Shown: piece by piece, positions 8,266 through 17,448 of the stretch
Layout: every line of letters starts with the position of its first letter
How positions within the stretch are numbered: position 1 is the stretch's first letter
From: Lachnoclostridium sp. UBA1175
Lineage (GTDB): Bacteria; Bacillota; Clostridia; Lachnospirales; Lachnospiraceae
Assembly: GCA_002311665.1 (NCBI GenBank)
Contig: DBYX01000002.1
Span: 110,782-174,781, forward strand
DNA length: 64,000 nucleotides
Direction: 5' to 3'
Made by a program: the position numbers and the translations under genes
Notes under the pieces: model-generated
Told to the model about the DNA's origin: nothing
Databases searched by the model: none
What the model saw: only the letters and a program-made list of their open reading frames with translations

Positions 8266-9723
8266 ATGAAACGCAAGATCACGGCTGTCATCGCCGTTTC
8301 GATTATGGCATTCCTGGTCGCTCTCGCGCCGCGTACACACGCGGACACGGCCGCTCCCGCTGCCTTGCAGGCGCATGCGGATCCGGCCTCCCCCGTTCCG
8401 ATCTACTCGGCGGAGGATATGCTGGGCATTGCCGCAAACCCGTCCGGCTCGTATGTGCTGATGAGCGACATCGATATGGGCGGTGTCGAGTGGCCGGCTA
8501 TCACGTTCACCGGTGTGTTCAACGGCGGCGGCCACTGCATTCTCAACCTGAACAAGGCCGCGGTTTCCGAGGAGACGCGCGTGACCTACGACGGCAACCG
8601 CAAGACGTACGACACGCATTTTGCGGGGCTGTTCGCGATTGCGGAAGGTGCCACCGTCACGGGTGTCCGCCTGCTCGGTCTCGACATCACGCACAATTAC
8701 GACGGCGACTGCTTCCTCGGCGGCATCGCGGGCTTCGCGTCCGAGACGACGATCGAGGACTGCGAGATCATCGGTACGATCCGCCTCGACGTCGACAACG
8801 GAAGGATGTTCGGCGTGGGCGGCGTCATCGGCTACGGAAACGCCGTCATCCGCAACTGCAAGATCGACACGACGCTCGTGAACACCGACCTCGACAAAAA
8901 GAACCGCGACGAGCAGTATCTCGGCGGTATATGCGGCGCGGGCTACCCCGACATCGAGGGCTGCGAGATCGGCATCGCAGGCTTCATCTCCGACCACGGC
9001 TACGTCCACAGCGGCGGCATGGTCGGTATGTACATCATCTATCCGAAGCGCTTCGACCGCGACGGTTTCGTGAGGAACAACAACCTCAAAGGCTTCATCA
9101 CATTTTTCGAGGACAATACCAACCGACGCGCTTACTGCGTGCAGGATTTCGGCGAGGTCATGGACCACAAGTTCAAAACCTCCGGCAACACGTTCGACTT
9201 CAAGCGCGACGAGCGCAAGGACTACTCTGTCAATCTTCTTCCGCATATGTGCGACGCGCCGGAGTACGACGATGTCGTAACCGCGGCAACCGCGGAGCAG
9301 CCGGGGTACACGGAGCACACCTGCAAGGCGTGCGGGTACAGCTACCGCGACACATACACGCTGCCCTCCCACAGTCTTTCGGAGACCTACGAGGTGGTGA
9401 CGGAAGCGACGGTGGAGACGCCCGGACTCGGCGAGTACACGTGCGCGGCCTGCGGCGCGAAGGTTCGTCTGGAGACGCCCCGCCTCACACCGACACCCAC
9501 ACCCACGAACACGCCCACCCCTGCACCGGATTCAGCAGATCCCTCTGACAGATCGAAGACATCCGCCGGGAAGTCGGGCGACGGCAAGGGGATTAATCCT
9601 CTCTATCCGATCGCCTGCGCCGTGCTCTTCGCGGTCGGTGCGGTGCTTCTCGCGCTCACGGTGGTGCACCGCAGGAACCGAAAGAAACAGCTGCGGAAGC
9701 GCAATCACCGCCGCGTTGATTGA
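8266..9723 (+). CDS. Secreted cell-surface protein with GLUG-like region, CxxC repeats and C-terminal membrane anchor
   Basis: 485 aa. The ATG at 8266 follows GGAGGTGTTAT. A signal peptide covers about residues 1-27 (hydrophobic core TAVIAVSIMAFLVALA, cut near THA-DT). The next 290 residues form a beta-rich region with recurring Gly/Cys turns (GVFNGGGHCILNLN, DCFLGGIAGFASETTIEDCEIIGT) that resemble GLUG-type right-handed repeats. Two short modules follow, TEHTCKACGYSYRDTY and LGEYTCAACGAKVRLE. Each carries a CxxCG pair of the kind seen in many clostridial surface proteins and may bind Zn. A PTPTPTNTPTP spacer then leads to a transmembrane helix (about 455-475) and a basic tail of Arg/Lys. The protein is thus probably tethered by its C-terminus, without a sortase signal. 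The ligand is unknown. Confidence 0.75.
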   Translation: MKRKITAVIAVSIMAFLVALAPRTHADTAAPAALQAHADPASPVPIYSAEDMLGIAANPSGSYVLMSDIDMGGVEWPAITFTGVFNGGGHCILNLNKAAVSEETRVTYDGNRKTYDTHFAGLFAIAEGATVTGVRLLGLDITHNYDGDCFLGGIAGFASETTIEDCEIIGTIRLDVDNGRMFGVGGVIGYGNAVIRNCKIDTTLVNTDLDKKNRDEQYLGGICGAGYPDIEGCEIGIAGFISDHGYVHSGGMVGMYIIYPKRFDRDGFVRNNNLKGFITFFEDNTNRRAYCVQDFGEVMDHKFKTSGNTFDFKRDERKDYSVNLLPHMCDAPEYDDVVTAATAEQPGYTEHTCKACGYSYRDTYTLPSHSLSETYEVVTEATVETPGLGEYTCAACGAKVRLETPRLTPTPTPTNTPTPAPDSADPSDRSKTSAGKSGDGKGINPLYPIACAVLFAVGAVLLALTVVHRRNRKKQLRKRNHRRVD

Positions 9724-9804
9724 AAGAAACGAAAAACTGCTGCGCCGAATGACGGAAACCAAAAACTGCTTCCGCGAAAGCGCCGTTAATCAAAAGCATA
9801 AAAC

Positions 9805-9842
9805 AAGGCTGCCACCGACGATGATATCGCCGCGACAGCCTT
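9805..9842 (-). terminator. Rho-independent terminator, probably shared by converging genes
   Basis: Arms AAGGCTG (9805-9811) and CAGCCTT (9836-9842) close a long loop that contains a second small stem. On the minus strand the stem is followed by TTGTTTT. It lies between the convergent 8266-9723 gene and the flavin reductase gene. Confidence 0.65.
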
Positions 9843-9871
9843 TATTATCCGTTTCACTGCACCCCGCAAAC

Positions 9872-10441
9872 TTACTGCTTCTTGACCGAATAGCCGAACG
9901 TTCCGAGTTTCTCGCCGAGCGCGTGGTACACGCCGTGCGAGTACGCAACAAGGTTGGCCGCCTCGAGATCGAAGCGTCCCTTCTCGTCCATATAGCGGTC
10001 GTCAACGGTGACACCGACAACCTCCGCGATATACATATCGTGCGAGCCGAGGCGCTCCACCTTCTTCACCTTGCAATACAGGTTGACCGGGCTCTCCGCC
10101 ACCGCGGGCGTCTCCATATAATCCGAGCGGTATTCCGTCAGATTGCGCTCACGGAATTTGTCGTAGTCGCGGCCGGAACGCACACCGCACCAGTCACAGG
10201 ACTCCGCAAGCTCCTCCGTCACAAGGTTGACGACAAACTCGCCGCTCTCCTCGATGATCTCGTGCGAATATCTCTCCGGACGGATCGACACGGACAGCAT
10301 CACCGGGTCGGAGCAGATCGTGCCCGCCCACGCGAGCGTCACGATGTTCGGCTTCTCATTCGCGCCCGGCTTCTTGCAGCTCACCATAACAACCGGCACG
10401 GGATAGAGCATATTGCCGGCCTTCCAATTCTGTTTACCCAT
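9872..10441 (-). CDS. Flavin reductase family protein (FMN-binding split barrel)
   Basis: 189 aa. The ATG at 10441 has GGAGG ten bases upstream. The N-terminal LYPVPVVMVSCKKPGANEKPNIVTLAWAGTICSDPVMLSVSI is the typical start of the flavin reductase/DIM6-NTAB group (quoted here only as location, residues 12-54). EFVVNLVTEELAESCDWCG and the C-terminal LVAYSHGVYHALGEKLGTFG complete the FMN-binding split barrel. Clostridial relatives are often flavoredoxin-like. The electron donor and physiological partner are unknown. The gene is monocistronic, with its own promoter at 10513-10521 and a terminator at 9805-9842. Confidence 0.88.
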   Translation of the reverse strand: MGKQNWKAGNMLYPVPVVMVSCKKPGANEKPNIVTLAWAGTICSDPVMLSVSIRPERYSHEIIEESGEFVVNLVTEELAESCDWCGVRSGRDYDKFRERNLTEYRSDYMETPAVAESPVNLYCKVKKVERLGSHDMYIAEVVGVTVDDRYMDEKGRFDLEAANLVAYSHGVYHALGEKLGTFGYSVKKQ

Positions 10442-10512
10442 CGACTTGTTGCCTCCTTTATTCCGACCGATCAGAGACCTGTTTCGCTCACTGAACCGCC
10501 CGATTTGATCGC

Positions 10513-10521
10513 ATTATAACA
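10513..10521 (-). promoter_or_regulatory. Extended -10 promoter of the flavin reductase gene
   Basis: The minus strand reads TGT-TATAAT, a perfect -10 hexamer with an extended TGn element, about 70 nt upstream of the start codon. No good -35 box is seen at the expected distance. Confidence 0.5.
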
Positions 10522-10591
10522 CATAAATCGTTTCCGCGCACGCAATTCACCCGCGAAACCGCTCTTTTTATCCGGTTAATGGGTGCTCCCG

Positions 10592-12331
10592 TCACAGCTC
10601 GTTGATCCGAAGCGTCCGGCCGAGCTGGTCGGCGACGATATTGCCGCGGTCAGCCGTGTACTCGTTCATCTCCGAGAGTAGCAGACCATATATTCTACAG
10701 CCGTAGAATATAGGAATGGCCGCGAAGCTGTCGCACTTCGGCAGCTCGGTTCTCTCCAGGATCCCGCTCACCGGGCACAGCCTTCGCTGCGGAGCCAGCA
10801 CGCGGATCTCCTCGTCTCGCACCGTGCACATCAGACGGATGTGGGACGGGAATTCAAGCGGTTCGCCGTCCTGGTAATCCACCGGTTTCTCGAACAGAAA
10901 TACCGCAATGTTCGGCAGTCCCAGACGGTCGCAACAACGGATGATAGTCTCCTCATCAACCTTCGACGCCTCGGCGAACTCCATGCACTGCACGAAGAAA
11001 TCCTGCAGCCGCTCGCGCCCCTTCTTGAGGTTCTCGCCGATCGCGTTGATCTCACCCGACATCGCCAGGATCGCTCTGTCCTTCATGTACGAGAAGCAAC
11101 GGTTGTTCATCAGGTTCGGCCCCGCGGTCTTCTGCGAACGGTTCATACTGTTCTGCAGACGCTCGATGCTACGGACTAACTTCGCGGGATCGGTGTATTT
11201 CATCGCGCCGTTTGCGAAAAATATGTGGATCAGGCGGCGAAGTTCCGAGAACTCCTCCATCGTCATGGAATTCGATATCATGGAGCGCAGCATCCGTGAG
11301 ATGAACTCGTAGAACAGGCGCCGCAGATTGACCTCGTCGTTGTCGTGGATCTCACCGGCATAGCGGTAGAAGCAGTCGTCGAACATGCGGTATATGAACG
11401 CCTGGTCCACCTGCAGCATCTCCATCGTCGTGTACTCATACATCTCGTACTCGAACGACTCTCGCCCGTACAGTCTCGTCGGCAGCACCACGGACTCAAC
11501 TTCCCTGCCCGCCATCTTCTCGAGGAGGAGCTCCACGGCCTTCTGCCCGAGCGTAGCGCCGTCCGCGCCGATGGAGGCGAGCGGAGGGATCATCGTTCCC
11601 GCGAACTTGGTGTTGTCGTAGCCGAAGACCTGCACATCCTTGCCCGGCGTGATCCCGCGTTCCTTGAGGACATCGTACAGGGACACCGCAACCTGGTCGT
11701 TGACACAGAAGATCGCCTGTGCATCGGGATTCCGGTCCATCAGGCGCTCCGCGGCAGCCCGCGATTCAATGGACATATCGGTCCTCTCGTACATATCCTC
11801 GGAGTATGTGAGTTTACTCCGGAGCAGACACTCGCGGAACATGCGCTTTCTCTCCTGCGCGTCACCGTTGTCGTCGCGTCCGCCGAGCATACAGAACTTC
11901 GTGACCCCCTTGACATTGACCAGGTAATCCATCGCCTCGCGAAGTCCCTGCTCATTGTCGTACCGCACTGTCGTCGCATTCGCGACATCGGTCGAGACGA
12001 ACACCTTCGGCACATTGGCGAATTTGCTGTATCTCTCGTCGATGACATCGTCGCCGCTGACACCGCATATGTTCGGAAGCGTCAGGATCAGGCCGTCCAG
12101 GTTCAGCATCTCCTCCAGGTGATACACGGAATTGTGCACCGTCTTGTACCAGTAATTGCCGTCCTTGCGGTTCTTCTCCTCATCGTGGATACCCGCGAGC
12201 ACCACGAGTCGCATATCGTGATGCCCGGCCATAGCCGTGCGCACGCTGTGGATGATCTCCTTCGAATAGTCGACGGAGATGTCCTCCAGGATCAGACCGA
12301 CCGTTCGTTTTGCTTCCCCGTAATTAACCAT
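10592..12331 (-). CDS. LacI-type periplasmic-binding-fold sensor without HTH, with long C-terminal region
   Basis: 579 aa. The ATG at 12331 follows AAAGGAAA. Residues about 10-310 form a LacI/GalR-type ligand-binding fold: KRTVGLILEDISVDYSKEI, LDGLILTLPN, VTKFCMLGGRDDNGDAQER, AQAIFCVNDQVAVSLYDVL and DVQVFGYDNTKFAGTMIPPLASI. The helix-turn-helix that precedes this fold in true repressors is missing, and there is no signal peptide, so the protein is a cytoplasmic sensor. The remaining 260 residues contain a helical segment (about 330-440) and a part near residues 480-579 that could be GAF-like (LGLPNIAVFLFEKP). In related clostridial proteins the same sensor is followed by GGDEF; no GGDEF is present here. 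It lies 119 nt downstream of the FIST-EAL gene, so the two may act in one c-di-GMP pathway. Confidence 0.7.
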   Translation of the reverse strand: MVNYGEAKRTVGLILEDISVDYSKEIIHSVRTAMAGHHDMRLVVLAGIHDEEKNRKDGNYWYKTVHNSVYHLEEMLNLDGLILTLPNICGVSGDDVIDERYSKFANVPKVFVSTDVANATTVRYDNEQGLREAMDYLVNVKGVTKFCMLGGRDDNGDAQERKRMFRECLLRSKLTYSEDMYERTDMSIESRAAAERLMDRNPDAQAIFCVNDQVAVSLYDVLKERGITPGKDVQVFGYDNTKFAGTMIPPLASIGADGATLGQKAVELLLEKMAGREVESVVLPTRLYGRESFEYEMYEYTTMEMLQVDQAFIYRMFDDCFYRYAGEIHDNDEVNLRRLFYEFISRMLRSMISNSMTMEEFSELRRLIHIFFANGAMKYTDPAKLVRSIERLQNSMNRSQKTAGPNLMNNRCFSYMKDRAILAMSGEINAIGENLKKGRERLQDFFVQCMEFAEASKVDEETIIRCCDRLGLPNIAVFLFEKPVDYQDGEPLEFPSHIRLMCTVRDEEIRVLAPQRRLCPVSGILERTELPKCDSFAAIPIFYGCRIYGLLLSEMNEYTADRGNIVADQLGRTLRINEL

Positions 12332-12450
12332 AGCTGTTTCCTTTCCCCTTGTAAACCTTGCCATCCGCGGCGCCCCGCGGAATACCGCATGCATTGCCCT
12401 CCGCGGCACCCCTCAGGATGCCGCCGCTTTTCGAAACATCCCTAACGGCC

Positions 12451-15060
12451 TCACACCGCAATGTCCGGCTGCGGTTTTGAGAACAGATATCCCTGCGAAA
12501 AATCGATCCCATGCTTCACAAGCAGCTCCTGGATCTCCCGCGTCTCCACGAACTCCGCTACAACGCGGATGTCCTGCGTGCTCATCTTCTTGAACCCCAT
12601 GATGAGCGAGATCAGGATCTCCGCCGCCGGGCTCTCACAGCATTTGCGGACGATGGAGCCATCGATCTTCAGAAAATCCGAGTGGATGCTCACGACGTGC
12701 TGGAGATTCGAGTAGCCGCTGCCGAAATCGTCGATGGAGATCAACCCGCCGAGCTGGTGCACGCGGTCCACGAAGCTCTCGAGGACATCGTACGCCTCGA
12801 CATCCTCATTTTCCAAAATTTCGAACACAAAATTCTCCGGGTGCTTTGCCTCCGCCAGCAGGTCGAACACCAGCTCCTTGGTCTCGCGGTTCTTGATGTC
12901 GCGCATACCCAGGTTGATGCTCACGCTCACATCCTCGGCGTCGCGGAACCGCGCGAACACCTTGCGGATCATGATCGCGGAGACGGAGTCGTACAGAAGT
13001 CCGTACGAGCGTGCCACGTCCAGGAAGCGGTACGGCGTGTAGACCGTCCCGTTCTCGTCCTCGAGCCGCATCAGCGACTCGTAGTGGTGGATCGTCCCCG
13101 TCCGGTTGTCGTATATGCCCTGATAGTACGGGATGACCTTGTCATGCGCGATCGCATAGTTGATCACGTTCACCATATGATACCGCTCGCGGATGCTCTC
13201 CTCATCGGACTGAAAATGCTTCGCGTCACACACGTAAAACTGCATATTCCGGCCCATCATCTCGATGCGCGCCGAATTGTAAACCGAGTCGATGTTCTCC
13301 TCCGTGCAGCCGTTGATCAGACAGAAGATCGGAACGATCGCAACCAGTCCTTCGGTGGTGACGAACAACTCCTTCTGGAGCGTCTCCATATCCTTCGTCA
13401 TCGTCTGCATGGAGACCGCATACGACGGCGCCCCGATGGCCACGCGCCAGTCGCCGAGCACATAGACGCGATAGTCTCGCCGCTTCGCAAAATCGGCGCA
13501 TTTGCCGATGAAGGCGCGCTGGGTCAGGCGGATCAGTTCCTCGTCGAAAACGACCTTCATACCGGAGGTGTCCGGCACCTGGACGAAGCAGATCCGGTCG
13601 TAGCCCTTCAGCTTGAGGTCCATATGCAGCGCGGCCTCGTTCGGGATGTCCTCATTTTCCGAATAGAGAAGCTTCAGCTCGCAGTCGCGCACGAAGGAAC
13701 GCAGCCCGCCGTTGCCGGTCGCGCCGCCCTGCCCGAGGAAGCTTTCGATGTCCATGAGATAGTTGAGAAGCGCCTGGTTGTCCGCCGCGAGCGAGTCGGT
13801 GTGCGAGAACGCGTACGGGTTGCACTCCTGCGTGCACTTGTCCTCCCCGAGCACGGAGACGGCGAACGCACAGTCCGCGAGCGTGTTGCGCCCGTTCGCG
13901 AAGACGATCTCGCCGCTCGTGACGCAGCCGCACAGGTTGGAGTTCTCGTAGGCGGAGAGCTCCCATTTGGCGCAGTTGGAATAGATGAGCGAGCGCGCGG
14001 CGCCGGAATAGCCGAAGATCGTCTCCGACTTCTCAAAGCTCTCCACGTGCCCGAACATCGCGTGATTGTCGGCGATGATCTTGCGGTCGTAGATGAACGC
14101 ACGCCGCATTTTCCGGCCGACGATGACATTGTGATTCGTGCATATATATGTTTTCTTCCCCTCGCGGTCAAGGTCCGGCCGGCTTGCAAACATCGCGGCG
14201 TTCGCGGGATCCTCCCCGGGGAACAGATTTTCAAGACTCTCCTGCTCGACATACCGGATCGGCACTGGGATGTCCGGCATATCCGCGTAGACGAGCGGGA
14301 ACAGCTCCGCGAGCTCCGGACGGTTCCGAAGCGCCTCGCCGATGCCCGTGCTGTACTCCTTCGCGGCGTCGATCCCGTTCAGTTCGAGGAAGCAGCTGCC
14401 GAAAGCGTCCGAGATCTCGTACTCGTCACCGATCGCCTGCGCGCCGGTGGCGTACGCGCTGTAGCACTCGAGCGTCTCGCCGCCGATGGTCGCCATCAGA
14501 AGGCCCTCGGACGTCCACCCGTTCTCGTCGAAGACAAACCCGGCCCTGCAGTCCTTCTGCGGGCCGATCTCGGAGAAGTTGACAATGCCTCCGAGCATCT
14601 GGATGCCCGGCTTGCAGTCATTGCTGTGATCGACCATCCGCTGAATGTCGAGGTACGTGCCGGCGAGGAACATCAGGATCAGTTTCGTGTCCTCCCGAAG
14701 CACCCGGCACTGTGCCGAATGGCACACCTCATCGACCGAGATCGGAAGCCCGGATTCCGGATTCTTCGTCGGTATGATCGAGGTCTGCACATGCCCGCCG
14801 TTCATCTGCGTCACGGAGATCACGCACTGGTTCATCGCAAGCTTGCCGCGGTTGATGACCGCGGAGGTGCTGGTGCCCACGATCTTCGCGTGCGGCACGA
14901 CCGACTTGATGAACCTCGCGAGCTCCACCGCCTCATCCTCGAGATGGATCGCCGTGTGGATGCGGATCAGGACATCGCCTCTCTCCGGTTGCAGCAGCAT
15001 CTGCTCCAGCGAAGACGCAAGCCTCGCTTTCGAAATGTACTGGTAATTCCACGTAAACAT
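12451..15060 (-). CDS. FIST sensor domain - EAL c-di-GMP phosphodiesterase
   Basis: 869 aa. The ATG at 15060 follows GGAGG. The N-terminal part (about residues 20-400) is a FIST sensor: HAKIVGTSTSAVINRGKL, QMLGGIVNFSEIGPQKD and ETLECYSAYATGAQAIGDEYEI are typical of FIST_N and FIST_C. A linker of about 200 residues follows. The EAL domain occupies about 620-865. The signature Glu-x-Leu is ESL in HHYESLMRL, and other metal and catalytic positions are kept: SINLGMRD, FEILENEDVE, IDDFGSGYSNL, LKIDGSIV, VAEFVET and QGYLFSKP. The enzyme is therefore predicted to be active and to hydrolyse c-di-GMP to pGpG under control of a small ligand bound by FIST. No signal peptide or membrane segment is seen. 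Confidence 0.85.
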   Translation of the reverse strand: MFTWNYQYISKARLASSLEQMLLQPERGDVLIRIHTAIHLEDEAVELARFIKSVVPHAKIVGTSTSAVINRGKLAMNQCVISVTQMNGGHVQTSIIPTKNPESGLPISVDEVCHSAQCRVLREDTKLILMFLAGTYLDIQRMVDHSNDCKPGIQMLGGIVNFSEIGPQKDCRAGFVFDENGWTSEGLLMATIGGETLECYSAYATGAQAIGDEYEISDAFGSCFLELNGIDAAKEYSTGIGEALRNRPELAELFPLVYADMPDIPVPIRYVEQESLENLFPGEDPANAAMFASRPDLDREGKKTYICTNHNVIVGRKMRRAFIYDRKIIADNHAMFGHVESFEKSETIFGYSGAARSLIYSNCAKWELSAYENSNLCGCVTSGEIVFANGRNTLADCAFAVSVLGEDKCTQECNPYAFSHTDSLAADNQALLNYLMDIESFLGQGGATGNGGLRSFVRDCELKLLYSENEDIPNEAALHMDLKLKGYDRICFVQVPDTSGMKVVFDEELIRLTQRAFIGKCADFAKRRDYRVYVLGDWRVAIGAPSYAVSMQTMTKDMETLQKELFVTTEGLVAIVPIFCLINGCTEENIDSVYNSARIEMMGRNMQFYVCDAKHFQSDEESIRERYHMVNVINYAIAHDKVIPYYQGIYDNRTGTIHHYESLMRLEDENGTVYTPYRFLDVARSYGLLYDSVSAIMIRKVFARFRDAEDVSVSINLGMRDIKNRETKELVFDLLAEAKHPENFVFEILENEDVEAYDVLESFVDRVHQLGGLISIDDFGSGYSNLQHVVSIHSDFLKIDGSIVRKCCESPAAEILISLIMGFKKMSTQDIRVVAEFVETREIQELLVKHGIDFSQGYLFSKPQPDIAV

Positions 15061-15301
15061 ACTACGTCCTCCTCTCCCGGCACCGCCGGGAACGCCCTAT
15101 CCGTACTCTCCTCCGGGCCGACGCACAACAGCCCGTCCATGGAAAAAAGAATTACTCCACAGTAAGATTATATACTACTGCAGGGCAAAATTCGATATTT
15201 ATTCTTGTTCGGGTCACCGCGTCTGCGGAAAATGCTTCCTCCCACCGCTCATTTTCCGCGATATTGCAACATATCACGCCATTTCAGCGGAAAATGCCCG
15301 T
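15061..15301. other. Intergenic region with three GGAAAATG copies and a hairpin
   Basis: Copies of the octamer lie at 15227-15234 (+), 15250-15257 (-) and 15289-15296 (+). The first two form an inverted pair with 10-bp arms GCGGAAAATG/CATTTTCCGC and a 13-nt loop, a possible terminator for the histidine kinase gene ending at 15302. A TATAAT box on the minus strand (15172-15167) may belong to the FIST-EAL promoter. Confidence 0.6.
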
Positions 15302-16603
15302 TCAAACCTTTCTCAGGTAGAGATTCACGACAAATCCGTTGTCGTTATATATTTCCATACCGCCGCCCTGTTTCTCCATGTACGAGCGGACCAGGTACAA
15401 GCCCATTCCGAAGCCGGCCTTATTCTTCGCTGTACTACCGCGGTAGTACTTACTGGTAAGCAGCGGGAGCTCTTCCTCAGGCGCGCCCGGACCACTGTCC
15501 CGGATGCACACGGAAATGTACGATGCGCCGGCTCCCTCCCGGTCCTTTCCGACCGTCTCGTCGAACCGGACGTGAATGTCCGTGCCGGCATACTTGTGCG
15601 AGTTGCCGACCACGTTGTCGATCACCTGCTCCATGCGGATGCGGTCCATATACACGAGGCAGGACGGGATTGGATTGTCCAAAATGATGTTGCCGTAGTT
15701 CCGCAGATTCCGGAAATACTCCTCGATCACGGCCGAGTTCTCCTCCGTCGGGTTCACCTCGATGTGGTCGAGCTCCTCCAGCGTCGCCGCGAACACGCTG
15801 CCGACCAGCGTCTCGATCATATCCGCCTTGTGCGCGATCGTCTGCGTCTTGGTGAGCACGTCCTGCGCATCCGCAAGCGCTGCCTCGTCCGTCAGCTGAT
15901 CGATCCGCCGCTGCTGCTTCACCTCGAGCACCTCGCAGGTCGCGCGTATCGTCGCCACCGGCGTCTTGATGTCGTGCGCAAGCTCCGCGACAAGCTCCTT
16001 CTTCGCCTTCTCCGCCTCGGCCTCGCGCTCCTTCGAGGACCTGAGCTCCTCGCGCATCAGATCGAAGCCCTCCACGAGATTGCCGAACGGATTGTGTTTC
16101 CGGATCGGAAGCGGCACATCGAGGTTGCCCTTCGCGATCTCCGCCGCCAGCCCCCGCATCTCGCGCGTCGGGCGCAGCAGGAACCAGTCGACCACCAGAA
16201 GGAACAGAACCCCTGCGGTGAAAACTATGCCCCAGAACACGAGCGCCGTCCTCCGTGCGTTGCGGCGCGAACTCACTGCCCAGTTGTCGACATCGTTCCA
16301 CAGGATCTTCCCGATCACCTCGCCGTCCGGCGCAAAATCCATCACCAGGCCGTACTCCGCATACGCCTTCATTACCTCCGACTCCGATCCGCCCGCGAGC
16401 ACGATCCGGCAGCCGTATTTCTCCTCAAGCTCCGTGACCGTCCGCCCGGCCCGATACTCCTCGTAGACACGGTGGAGCTCGTCATTGTACGCGACCATAT
16501 CGCGCCTGCCGATCGAATTCCTGCCGGTCAGCATCCAGAGCACGCAGAGAGCCGCCAGCATGACGACAATGTACGCGATCACAATTCTGTTCCGATATTT
16601 CAT
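15302..16603 (-). CDS. Membrane sensor histidine kinase (OmpR-type partner)
   Basis: 433 aa. The ATG at 16603 lies 23 nt after the response regulator gene. Transmembrane helices at about 6-25 and 120-140 flank an extracytoplasmic domain of about 90 residues. A HAMP linker follows (LRPTREMRGLAAEIAKGN). The phosphoacceptor box is ELAHDIKTPVATI at about residue 210. The ATP-binding part has an N box VIDNVVGNSHKYAG, a G1 box IRDSGPGAPEEE and a G2 box GFGMGLYLV, so the kinase looks intact. The sensed signal is unknown. The nearest ABC transporter pair (19436-22712) lies only two genes upstream and could be a target, but nothing in the sequence proves it. Confidence 0.92.
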   Translation of the reverse strand: MKYRNRIVIAYIVVMLAALCVLWMLTGRNSIGRRDMVAYNDELHRVYEEYRAGRTVTELEEKYGCRIVLAGGSESEVMKAYAEYGLVMDFAPDGEVIGKILWNDVDNWAVSSRRNARRTALVFWGIVFTAGVLFLLVVDWFLLRPTREMRGLAAEIAKGNLDVPLPIRKHNPFGNLVEGFDLMREELRSSKEREAEAEKAKKELVAELAHDIKTPVATIRATCEVLEVKQQRRIDQLTDEAALADAQDVLTKTQTIAHKADMIETLVGSVFAATLEELDHIEVNPTEENSAVIEEYFRNLRNYGNIILDNPIPSCLVYMDRIRMEQVIDNVVGNSHKYAGTDIHVRFDETVGKDREGAGASYISVCIRDSGPGAPEEELPLLTSKYYRGSTAKNKAGFGMGLYLVRSYMEKQGGGMEIYNDNGFVVNLYLRKV

Positions 16604-16625
16604 CCTCGTCTCCGAACCCCGGATC

Positions 16626-17390
16626 TCAGTCCTGAATTTCCAGAATATACCCCGTGCCCCAGATGGTCTTGATCATCTTCGGCGCATTCGGGTCGTCCTC
16701 CAGCTTCTCTCGAAGTTTGCGGATGTGCACGTTCAGCGTGCCGTCCCCGTAAAATGTGTCCCCCCAGACTTCCTCGAAGAGCACCTCCTTCGTGACGATC
16801 GTGTTCCTGTGCTCATACAGGCACGAGAGAAGCGCAAACTCCTTCGCCTTCAAAGGGATCCGCTCCCCGCGCCGAAGCACCGACATCGTCGCGGGATCGA
16901 GCGTCATCGTGTCGTCGAGACCCCCCGGCTGCAAAGCATTGTCAGACTCGCAGGGGGTGGCATCCGTCGCACTGTCAGGCGCTTCTGCCTGCGAGGCCTT
17001 CTCCGCCGCCTGTGCGGCCCGCAGCTCCCCTACCCGTTTCAGATTCACCTTCACCTTCGCCAGCAGAACCGACAGGCTGTACGGCTTTTTGATGTAGTCG
17101 TCTCCGCCGATGGAGAGAGCCGCGAGCACATCGTCGTCGCTCTGTCTCGCACTGATGAAAAGGATCGGCAGATTGTACTCCTCGCGCAGTTTTCTGCACA
17201 CCGTGAACCCGGAGCCGTCGCCCAGGTTGATGTCCAGAAGGATCAGCTCCGCCGAATTGTTCTCAAAAAACTCATAGCACGCCGCCGCGCTCTCCGCAAC
17301 GGCCGTCGTCACATCAAACATCTGAAAATACTCGGCGGTCATCTTCGCGAGTTCCGCCTCGTCATCCACGATCAGGCATTGATAGTTCAT
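16626..17390 (-). CDS. OmpR/PhoB-family response regulator
   Basis: 254 aa. The ATG at 17390 follows AAAGGAG. The receiver domain (1-120) has the acidic pair in VDDEAE, the phosphoacceptor Asp in LILLDINLGDGSG, Ser in LFISAR and Lys in YIKKPYS. A low-complexity linker of about 40 residues, rich in Ala/Glu/Asp, separates it from a winged-helix DNA-binding domain (about 160-254; RIPLKAKEFALLSCL, then LNVHIRKLREKLE and TIWGTGYIL). The linker is longer than usual for OmpR regulators. It is the partner of the kinase that follows. Confidence 0.93.
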   Translation of the reverse strand: MNYQCLIVDDEAELAKMTAEYFQMFDVTTAVAESAAACYEFFENNSAELILLDINLGDGSGFTVCRKLREEYNLPILFISARQSDDDVLAALSIGGDDYIKKPYSLSVLLAKVKVNLKRVGELRAAQAAEKASQAEAPDSATDATPCESDNALQPGGLDDTMTLDPATMSVLRRGERIPLKAKEFALLSCLYEHRNTIVTKEVLFEEVWGDTFYGDGTLNVHIRKLREKLEDDPNAPKMIKTIWGTGYILEIQD

Positions 17391-17448
17391 AGAAATCTCC
17401 TTTGCCTCTTACTGTTCGCCGGGATCACACTCACGCGCCCATGCTTCC

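Noticed and set aside
12511..15165. 884-codon plus-strand frame opposite the FIST-EAL gene
   Set aside because: A shadow of a real gene, with repeated His/Arg/Asp/Val composition and no domain.
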